DNA of 29,771 bases from Candidatus Dojkabacteria bacterium UBA5232 (GTDB lineage: Bacteria > Patescibacteriota > Dojkabacteria > SC72), in the NCBI GenBank assembly GCA_002409215.1, contig DHUO01000020.1, positions 42,041 through 71,811 on the forward strand, given 5' to 3'. The notes beneath the pieces were generated by a model. That model was not told the origin of the DNA. It saw nothing but the letters and a program-made list of their open reading frames with translations, and ran no database searches. Position numbers and translations under genes: made by a program. Positions 23,953 to 29,771 of this stretch are shown here, piece by piece. The first letter of the stretch is position 1; every line of letters starts with the position of its first letter.

Positions 23953-25168
23953 AAAAATAAATGAATTGATAAGTAAGGAGTCTGTAAGACAGATAGATGG
24001 TTTGGAATTAATAGCTTCGGAGAACTATGTTTCTGAGGATGTTCTTAATAGTATGGGTTCAATTCTAACAAACAAGTACTCTGAAGGTTATGCAGGTAGG
24101 CGCTACTATAACGGTAATGAGTATGTAGATGAGATAGAAAAAATAGCAATAGAGAGAGCTAAAGAACTATTCAATGTAGAACATGTTAACGTACAACCGT
24201 ATTCGGGCTCTATTGCAAACCTTGCGGTGCATTTTGCACTACTAGATGCGGGTGATAATACATTGGGTATGGCATTAGATGCGGGTGGACACTTAACTCA
24301 CGGTTTCAAAGTTTCTATATCTGGGAAATATTACAACTCCTTAAGTTACGGTGTTGATGATAGTGGATATATTAACTACGATGAGGTTCTGAAATTAGCA
24401 AAAGAACATAAGCCTAAATTAATATGGGCAGGATTCTCAGCATATTCGAGGATAATTGATTGGAGAAAATTTCGAGAAATTGCAGACGAAGTGGATGCAT
24501 ATTTGGTTGCGGATATTGCCCATGTTGCAGGGTTAATTGCTTCAGATCTCTATCCTTCTCCTGTTCCATATGCAGATGTAATCACTACAACAACACATAA
24601 GACATTGAGGGGGCCAAGAGGGGCCATGATTATGTGCAAGCAGGACCTTGCAGAGAGGATAGATAAAGCTGTCTTTCCTGGACTACAAGGGGGTCCTCAT
24701 AACCATATTACAGCAGCTATTGCAGTTGCTCTTCATGAGGCATCTTCTGAAGAGTTTAAGAAGTATTCAAAACAAGTCATACTTAATGCTCAAGAATTAG
24801 CAAAGGCATTAGTAGGATTGGGATATAAGGTGATATCTGGTGGTACAGATAATCATATGTTTTTAGTTGATATGACAGGCAGCATAGGGATTTCTGGCGG
24901 TGAGGCATCTGATATCTTAGAAAAGGCTGGAATAACAGTAAATAAAAATGCTATCCCAAATGATCCAAGAAAACCATGGGATCCATCAGGTATTAGGATA
25001 GGTACTCCTGCTCTTACTACTCGAGGAATGAAAGAAGAGGAAATGAAGAAAGTTGCAGAATATATTCACAGAGCATTAACAGGGTGTAAAAGTGATGATG
25101 ATTTTCTTAACCTTAAGAATGAGATTAAAGAGTTTACTGCCTTATTTAAAATTCCGGGAATTAATTAA
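23933..25168 (+). CDS. glyA: Serine hydroxymethyltransferase GlyA
   Basis: PLP enzyme converting serine and tetrahydrofolate to glycine and methylene-tetrahydrofolate. 411 residues. Motifs: LELIASENYVS near the N-terminus, NKYSEGYAGRRYYNGNEYVD, NVQPYSGSIAN, the PLP-contacting D194 and H197 in VADIAHVAGL, the Schiff-base lysine K223 in TTTTHKTLRGPRGA, FPGLQGGPHNH, and GIRIGTPALTTRGM near the C-terminus. The usual His of NVQPHSG is Tyr here. It overlaps the folD 3' end by 20 bp, and thyX follows after 2 nt. Confidence 0.98.
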   Translation: MKIGIDKKINELISKESVRQIDGLELIASENYVSEDVLNSMGSILTNKYSEGYAGRRYYNGNEYVDEIEKIAIERAKELFNVEHVNVQPYSGSIANLAVHFALLDAGDNTLGMALDAGGHLTHGFKVSISGKYYNSLSYGVDDSGYINYDEVLKLAKEHKPKLIWAGFSAYSRIIDWRKFREIADEVDAYLVADIAHVAGLIASDLYPSPVPYADVITTTTHKTLRGPRGAMIMCKQDLAERIDKAVFPGLQGGPHNHITAAIAVALHEASSEEFKKYSKQVILNAQELAKALVGLGYKVISGGTDNHMFLVDMTGSIGISGGEASDILEKAGITVNKNAIPNDPRKPWDPSGIRIGTPALTTRGMKEEEMKKVAEYIHRALTGCKSDDDFLNLKNEIKEFTALFKIPGIN

Positions 25169-25170
25169 AT

Positions 25171-26769
25171 ATGAAGTTAAACTATCGAAAAGATTTAAAC
25201 ATAGCATCTTTAAAGTCTGAGTCTACTTGGAATAAGATTAATGTTCTTACACTTCTGCAAAATAATTGTGGTAATAGACAACCATCAGTAAATGCATATC
25301 TAGCTGCTAGATATAGTCGCTCAGCAGACTCAGTTATGGATATTGCATCTGAAGTTATGAGTAGTGGTACGAATGCATCAGAGAGATTGGAAAAGATTTT
25401 TGCTGGATATGGTCATAAGTCTGTTGGTGATATGGCAGATCTTTTTGTTTGTATTGAGAATATTCCTATGTTTAGTGCTTTTAGAATATTTTATCTTAAC
25501 TCTGTTATTTCTGGACAAGAGAGATCAACAAGGTATCAAAACTTTTCAGATCCTCAGTTTGTAAAGATTCCAGCGGAAGCTTGTAGTGATGTTGATGTGA
25601 GGAAGGAGTATGACAAGATTATTCTTAAACAGATGAGGGATTATCGAGAGCTCAACAAGAAGGGCAGGGAGGATTTGAGGAGATTCTTTAAGATTAATAT
25701 GGAGAGTAAAGAGGAGGAGTCTGTGTTGAAGGCTAGAGCTTTTGATATTTCTAGATATCTTCTTCCTATTGGTTTGAATACGAGTTCTGCTTATTTAATG
25801 TCTGCAAGGAATTGGGCAGAGTTGATAGGGTATTTTGGAGGAAGTAATAGTGTGGTGGAGGATGAGATTGCAATTCTTCTGCACAATCTTCTAGGAGATT
25901 CTTCTCTTGAGGCAAGAGGTTATGTTAGAGAGGCTGAGGGGTTGATAAGGCATACGGATCCAAACAGTAGGAGGGTTACCTCTACGAAAGCTATTTTAGA
26001 GTTTATGAAGGAGAGTCTAAGGAGAGAACAGATAGATGAGATTCCATCTTCTGAATCTGAGTCTATCAAGGTTACTTATTCACCTGATTGTACGGAGACA
26101 TTGATATCACATTATGAGGCATTGTTAAATCCTCTTGGTTCAAAGAAGGAGTATGAGTTTTCTGATGAGGAGCAGGAGGAGTTAAGTGATATTTTGTTTG
26201 AATATCATAACCATCATAATACTGTTGGGAGTATAGGGCAGAGTGGGGCTATTAAGATTGAAGGTTTTGCTTCTATTGGAACATTAAAGGATTTGAATAG
26301 GCATAGGAGTTTAGAGAGATTTATTCCACTTTTTGATGAGTGTGTGGATATGGATCAGGAATTAGATAGAAGTAATGATGAGTGTTTTTATCTTTGTAAT
26401 TATTTAGAGATTCCTCAGTTGAAGTCGTTGAAGAAAGAGTATGTTAAGAGATTGGATGGGACTTATGAACTTATTAAAAAATGGAGAACTACAGCTAAGG
26501 GTTGTATGTCTTCTGAGGTTGTTGATGAGTTTACGAAGTATCTTTTACCTCATGCACACGCCACTAGATATATATTTTACGGTTCATTTGATGATTTGCA
26601 GTATTTGATTAATCTTAGAACAAGGAATGGTGGACATATCGCTTACAGAGTATTGACATATGATTGGCTTAGAAGGCTTACTGTTCAAGATCCTATATGG
26701 AAGGCATTGCTTAAAAGAATAGTTGTTCCAAAGATAGATGACAAGAATCAATTTGTTGATAGGTCCTAA
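25171..26769 (+). CDS. thyX: Tandem (duplicated) ThyX-like flavin-dependent thymidylate synthase
   Basis: 532 residues, about twice a usual ThyX (roughly 210-250). Both halves follow the ThyX plan. First half: GHKSVGDMADLFVCIENI, then a signature whose right side is intact (Q116-E-R-S119-T-R121-Y122), then RYLLPIGLNTSSAYLMSARNW. Second half: YHNHHNTVGSIGQSGAIKIEGF, RHR (377-379) without the following SxNExSxRY, then KYLLPHAHATRYIFYGSFDDLQYLINLR. The classical RHR-x2-SxNExSxRY motif is therefore split between halves. Expected reaction: dUMP plus methylene-tetrahydrofolate to dTMP, using FAD and NAD(P)H. The folD-glyA context supports it; activity is inferred. Confidence 0.85.
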   Translation: MKLNYRKDLNIASLKSESTWNKINVLTLLQNNCGNRQPSVNAYLAARYSRSADSVMDIASEVMSSGTNASERLEKIFAGYGHKSVGDMADLFVCIENIPMFSAFRIFYLNSVISGQERSTRYQNFSDPQFVKIPAEACSDVDVRKEYDKIILKQMRDYRELNKKGREDLRRFFKINMESKEEESVLKARAFDISRYLLPIGLNTSSAYLMSARNWAELIGYFGGSNSVVEDEIAILLHNLLGDSSLEARGYVREAEGLIRHTDPNSRRVTSTKAILEFMKESLRREQIDEIPSSESESIKVTYSPDCTETLISHYEALLNPLGSKKEYEFSDEEQEELSDILFEYHNHHNTVGSIGQSGAIKIEGFASIGTLKDLNRHRSLERFIPLFDECVDMDQELDRSNDECFYLCNYLEIPQLKSLKKEYVKRLDGTYELIKKWRTTAKGCMSSEVVDEFTKYLLPHAHATRYIFYGSFDDLQYLINLRTRNGGHIAYRVLTYDWLRRLTVQDPIWKALLKRIVVPKIDDKNQFVDRS

Positions 26770-26773
26770 ACTT

Positions 26774-28291
26774 TTACTCTGTTATCGGTTGAGTTGTCGT
26801 TACTGGTTCTGTTGTTGTCTCTGGTTGTCCTGTTGAAATATTGTTCACCTCACCGTTTACTAAAGCCTGTAAATCCATAGCTTCTTGGTTAGGTGAAATC
26901 TCTATTTCTGCTTGTGCAGGGAAGTTTGTATTTACTGGTTCTACTGGAGTTTCTGTTGGTGTTGCATATATATCTTGGTAATTGTTTGAGGGAGTTGCTT
27001 CTACAACAGGTGTTTCCATAGGTGTTGCTGTATTCATATCGGTAATTGATTGTGCGGGTGAAGTAAACCCTATGCTTGGTAGTCCACCTTGCGATGTGTT
27101 TGCAACGTATGCTTCATTGTTATCAACTTCAGGGGTTGCAAAAATGTCTGTTGTAGGGGTTGTTTCTACGACAGGTACCTCTACAGGTACAGATAGGGGG
27201 TCAATAGCTGGAATGTCATTAATAGGTGCTTCTACAGGAGTTGTTAAGGAATCTACCATAGTAGTCTCTGTAATAGGTGCTTCCATAGGTGTCTGTAATG
27301 AATCTGTTGTAGGAACCTCTGTTGTTGTCTCTATGGATGTTGATAGAGGGTCAATAACAGGGATATCATTAATAGTTGTTTCTATGGGTGTTGTTAAGGG
27401 ATCTACCATAGGAGTGTCTGTAATTGGTGCTTCCATTGTGGTTGTCTCCATAGTAGGTACAACGGTACTGTCCATTCCAGGATTCTCACTCATTAATATT
27501 GCCTCTAAATCTTTTTCATGATTACCAACAGGTTCAGCAGGAGTTTCTTGGACAACTGTTTCTGTAGTACCTGCATTTACCATCTCTTGGAGGGTTGGTT
27601 TCTCTACCATTGCTTCTGTTTCTTCTGGTTCTGTAGTAATGGGTGGCTGTGTCACATGAGCAGTAGTAGTTGTACTACCATCTTTCTTTCCTTTTGTTAC
27701 AAGGAGAACAATTATTGAAAGAAGAAGTACTCCTGCAACTCCTAAAAGTGCGTAAGGAAGATAATCTGTAAGTTTCTTCTCTTTAGCTTTAGTTGTACTT
27801 GGTGCAGTTGTAGGTTGTGATGTCGTAGTAGGTTCACTTGTTGTTGTTGGAGTCTCACTATTAGTTTCTTGGACATTCCCTCCAATATCTGCTGTTTTCT
27901 CAATACTTAAATCTCCTATTTGAGATTGATCTGCTAATACCTTAAAAGAGTATTTTGTAGAATCTGTTGTAAACAGTATCTTTGCGATGGAAGAGTTAAT
28001 ATGTGCCTCTTCTTTTGTTGTACATGTAATTTCTATGATTGAACCGTTATGTGAAGATGAAAAAGTCCCACATGCATAATCACTTTCTTCTATTTTTGAA
28101 ACATTAACATCATCAGACACCTCTATTGCAACCTTAAAAGAATTAACCATTTCTCCTTTAGTGTCCATCTCAACAGAAACAGCTTTGTCTGTACCACTAG
28201 GACTTTCTGTTAGGTTAATATCTACAGCGAATATTGCTAATGGAGAAAGAAGGAGAAAGAAAATAGCATAGAAAATAGATGAACGTTTCAT
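26774..28291 (-). CDS. Secreted, single-pass membrane protein with Thr/Pro-rich repeat tail
   Basis: 505 residues. A signal peptide (about 1-22: basic MKRSS, hydrophobic IFYAIFFLLLSPLAIFA) precedes an extracytoplasmic beta-rich domain (about 23-130) that faintly resembles a cohesin-type sandwich and has two cysteines (C74, C90) able to form a disulfide. A Thr/Ser/Pro linker (about 140-168) leads to a membrane helix (about 178-199, ended by KGKK). The remaining 300 residues are Thr/Pro/Glu-rich and probably disordered, and hold about six tandem repeats of 17 residues (286-387). By topology the tail should be cytoplasmic, which is odd for such sequence. No sortase motif is seen. Function unknown. 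Confidence 0.85.
   Translation of the reverse strand: MKRSSIFYAIFFLLLSPLAIFAVDINLTESPSGTDKAVSVEMDTKGEMVNSFKVAIEVSDDVNVSKIEESDYACGTFSSSHNGSIIEITCTTKEEAHINSSIAKILFTTDSTKYSFKVLADQSQIGDLSIEKTADIGGNVQETNSETPTTTSEPTTTSQPTTAPSTTKAKEKKLTDYLPYALLGVAGVLLLSIIVLLVTKGKKDGSTTTTAHVTQPPITTEPEETEAMVEKPTLQEMVNAGTTETVVQETPAEPVGNHEKDLEAILMSENPGMDSTVVPTMETTTMEAPITDTPMVDPLTTPIETTINDIPVIDPLSTSIETTTEVPTTDSLQTPMEAPITETTMVDSLTTPVEAPINDIPAIDPLSVPVEVPVVETTPTTDIFATPEVDNNEAYVANTSQGGLPSIGFTSPAQSITDMNTATPMETPVVEATPSNNYQDIYATPTETPVEPVNTNFPAQAEIEISPNQEAMDLQALVNGEVNNISTGQPETTTEPVTTTQPITE
27131..27436 (-). repeat. Tandem 51-bp coding repeats, about six units
   Basis: Units of 16-18 codons encoding variants of MEAPITDTPMVDPLTTP, IETTINDIPVIDPLSTS and VEAPINDIPAIDPLSVP (residues 286-387 of the surface protein). 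Diverged but in register, so they are expanded by duplication and constrained at protein level. Confidence 0.85.
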
Positions 28292-28319
28292 TTTTAAGGG
28301 CAGTCAATTTATTATGATA

Positions 28320-28348
28320 AGATTACCATGCTATATATGTCTTGTCAA
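28320..28348 (-). promoter_or_regulatory. Candidate promoter of the Thr/Pro-rich surface protein gene
   Basis: Minus strand: TTGACA (28348-28343), 17 bp, TAATCT (28325-28320), about 28 nt before the ATG at 28291. Perfect -35 but poor -10. Confidence 0.35.
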
Positions 28349-28354
28349 AGCTAT

Positions 28355-28383
28355 TTGACTTAATTTTTACAAATATATACACT
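28355..28383 (+). promoter_or_regulatory. Candidate promoter of the Lon-like gene, near-leaderless
   Basis: TTGACT (28355-28360), 17 bp, TACACT (28378-28383), then 9 nt to the ATG at 28393. It is back to back with the divergent promoter and excludes the upstream TTG at 28342 as a start. Confidence 0.55.
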
Positions 28384-28392
28384 CTACTAGAT

Positions 28393-29589
28393 ATGGAAAA
28401 TACTGCCTCTACAAATTTTAGCAATCAAACAGGTATAGATGAAAGTCTTAATGAAATCATTGCACTTCAGCAGAAGTTAATAAATTCCTCTGCTCCTGAA
28501 CAATTAAAGGAGGATACTCTACACTCAATTGAAAGGTTGAAGAGAATGGTTAAATTAGGTGGGTACAGTAGTGAGTTTGAAAACGTTAATAAATATATTG
28601 ATTGGCTTACTAGAATCCCATGGGGAGTGAGCTCAACAGACAATCTTGACATTAAGAATGCTAAGGTAATATTAGATTCTTCTCATCACGGTATGGATTC
28701 TGTTAAGAATTTGATATTAGATTACTTAGCAGCAATGCAACTTAGTATAGAGAATTCTAAGCAACCTGTCTTTCAAGATGCAATACCGACACAGATTTCT
28801 AGCTTTACACCACAACCAAATCTACAGGTTGCCAGAAGCAATGCAGATGCTTCATCTCTAACGGCGCCAGTATTCCTCTTTCTGGGTTTGCAGGGTGTTG
28901 GTAAAACCTCTATTGCAAAATCAATTGCAGATTCTATGAACAGAAAGTTTGCAAGGATTTCCCTTGGTGCAATTGGTGATGTTAGAACTTTAAGGGGAAC
29001 ACCAAGGTATTCTCCTGATGGTGAACCAGGTCAGATAGTAAAGGCTTTAATAAGATGTGGAACTATGAATCCAGTAATCCTTTTAGATGAAATAGAGAAG
29101 TCTAGTGGGAATGCGGGTCTATTAAGTGATGTTATGGCAACACTGTTAGAGATTTTAGATCCAGAACAAAACTCTACATTCGTCGATCATTATATTGACT
29201 ATCCAATAGATTTATCCAAAGTTATGTTTGTATGTACGGCAAATAATCTAGGAGGTCTTTCAGCAGCATTAATTGATAGGGTTGAAGTAATTAGGTTTAC
29301 AAGTTACTCTGATAGTGAGAAAGAGGTTATTGCAAAACAGTATATATTACCTAAGATTCTTGAAGAACTTAATTTGACTTCTAACCAACTCCAAATTAGT
29401 GATGATGTGTGGCTTTCGGTTATTAGACCTGTTGGTTTTGATGCAGGTATTAGGCAACTGGAGAGAAATATTGCAGCTATGATTAGAAGTGCATCAAGAA
29501 AAATTGTAGATGGTGCTCCTTTACCTATCATTATTAACAGAGATAATTTAAGAGAGTTCCTCAACCTTGATCAGGGACCACTAAGTTAA
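28393..29589 (+). CDS. Lon-type AAA+ ATPase lacking the protease domain
   Basis: 398 residues aligning only to the middle of Lon. A short helical lead (about 18-80: LNEIIALQQKL...YIDWLTRIPWG) is typical of Lon just before its ATPase. Walker A is GLQGVGKT (165-172; usually GPPGVGKT), Walker B ILLDEI with D232/E233, sensor 1 TANN, arginine finger R296 (LIDRVEVI), and sensor 2 R354 in AGIRQLERNI. About 35 extra, probably disordered residues precede Walker A. Both the N-terminal LON domain and the C-terminal Ser-Lys protease domain are missing; the gene ends cleanly with TAA and meets a convergent gene. The pore loop is changed to RYSPDGEPG. Probably an ATPase with a non-proteolytic role. Confidence 0.88.
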   Translation: MENTASTNFSNQTGIDESLNEIIALQQKLINSSAPEQLKEDTLHSIERLKRMVKLGGYSSEFENVNKYIDWLTRIPWGVSSTDNLDIKNAKVILDSSHHGMDSVKNLILDYLAAMQLSIENSKQPVFQDAIPTQISSFTPQPNLQVARSNADASSLTAPVFLFLGLQGVGKTSIAKSIADSMNRKFARISLGAIGDVRTLRGTPRYSPDGEPGQIVKALIRCGTMNPVILLDEIEKSSGNAGLLSDVMATLLEILDPEQNSTFVDHYIDYPIDLSKVMFVCTANNLGGLSAALIDRVEVIRFTSYSDSEKEVIAKQYILPKILEELNLTSNQLQISDDVWLSVIRPVGFDAGIRQLERNIAAMIRSASRKIVDGAPLPIIINRDNLREFLNLDQGPLS

Positions 29590-29771
29590 ACTCCCTTGAA
29601 TGGGTTTTTTAATTGAAGTGAACTTACAGCTCTTGATATTTGTGGATTCTTAATAGATTTTGCTATGTTTGTTCTGTAATTACTTTTTGCTTCGGCTTTT
29701 TCTAATTGTTCCAAATCGGAAGCCTTCTGTTCAGGGACGATAGACTTTGTATCAACCGCTTGTGTTACAAG
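29586..29771 (-). CDS. 3' end of an unidentified gene (61 codons, start outside window)
   Basis: The minus-strand frame is open from the window edge to a TAA at 29588-29586. The visible C-terminus is hydrophilic, Lys/Ala/Gln-rich and probably helical (SDLEQLEKAEAKSNYRTNI), ending LQLKNPFKGV. Its stop overlaps the stop of the Lon-like gene by 4 bp, a tight convergent arrangement like others here. Codon use matches the neighbours. No family recognised. Confidence 0.6.
   Translation of the reverse strand, partial: LVTQAVDTKSIVPEQKASDLEQLEKAEAKSNYRTNIAKSIKNPQISRAVSSLQLKNPFKGV

Noticed and set aside
26982..27521. 179-codon plus-strand frame rich in Val/Ser/Thr
   Set aside because: Antisense to the 51-bp repeats of the surface protein; repeated Thr/Pro codons keep the opposite frame open by composition.
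28342..28392. TTG start giving the Lon-like protein 17 more residues
   Set aside because: The candidate -35 and -10 lie within this stretch, and Lon similarity begins later; ATG 28393 is preferred.
29590..29607. Possible terminator after the Lon-like gene (CCCTTGAATGGG then T-run)
   Set aside because: Only three consecutive G-C pairs can form, and the sequence codes for the end of the convergent gene.
1..29771. UGA recoded as Gly or Trp (alternative code)
   Set aside because: All conserved genes are full length with no in-frame TGA, so there is no evidence of recoding; only avoidance of TGA stops is supported.

Overview
The window is AT-rich and densely coded: 25 convincing protein genes, none interrupted, and no tRNA, rRNA, CRISPR array or mobile element that I can see. 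The reduced or unusual proteins (a 241-residue HrcA, a tandem ThyX, a divergent RpoB), near-exclusive AGA/AGG arginine codons, absence of Shine-Dalgarno sites at most starts, and tiny intergenic gaps suggest a small-genome bacterium. Candidate Phyla Radiation (Patescibacteria) is my best guess, perhaps near Dojkabacteria or Microgenomates. That placement is inference and was not tested.

Layout. 1-7983 (+): rpoB (5' end cut off by the window), rpoC, rpsL and rpsG, closed by a strong terminator. 8034-9109 (+): a Fic-domain gene behind a perfect consensus promoter. 9111-11332 (-): a family-2 glycosyltransferase, rplY (bL25/CTC) and an unrecognised 168-residue protein. 11449-14736 (+): hrcA-grpE-dnaK with CIRCE-like operators. 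14756-15481 (-): a comF-like gene. 15580-17946 (+): murJ and a membrane-anchored unknown. 17949-19960 (+): groES-groEL with its own CIRCE-like operator. 19991-20515 (-): an XRE regulator. 20750-21217 (-): an HExxH metalloprotein. 21252-26769 (+): a tight operon of an ABC exporter, folD, glyA and a duplicated ThyX. 26774-28291 (-): a secreted, membrane-anchored Thr/Pro-rich protein. 28393-29589 (+): a Lon-type AAA+ ATPase without the protease domain. 29586-29771 (-): the 3' end of a further gene.

How the genes fit together. Transcription and translation genes come first. The two chaperone operons look like one HrcA regulon, because CIRCE-like repeats with the classic 9-bp spacer overlap both promoters. 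folD-glyA-thyX form a coherent one-carbon module: GlyA and FolD can supply methylene-tetrahydrofolate, and ThyX would use it to make dTMP. MurJ serves peptidoglycan export.

The most notable signals are these. (1) At rpsL, fic, rplY, the 168-residue gene, xre, the ABC gene and the Lon-like gene, a -10 hexamer lies only 6-10 nt before the start codon, implying leaderless or nearly leaderless mRNAs. (2) In the tandem ThyX the signature motif is divided between the halves, one keeping ExSxRY and the other RHR. (3) The Lon-like ATPase has lost its protease domain and altered its pore loop. (4) RpoB and S12 carry residues equivalent to known rifampicin- and streptomycin-resistance substitutions. 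(5) None of 25 genes ends in TGA.
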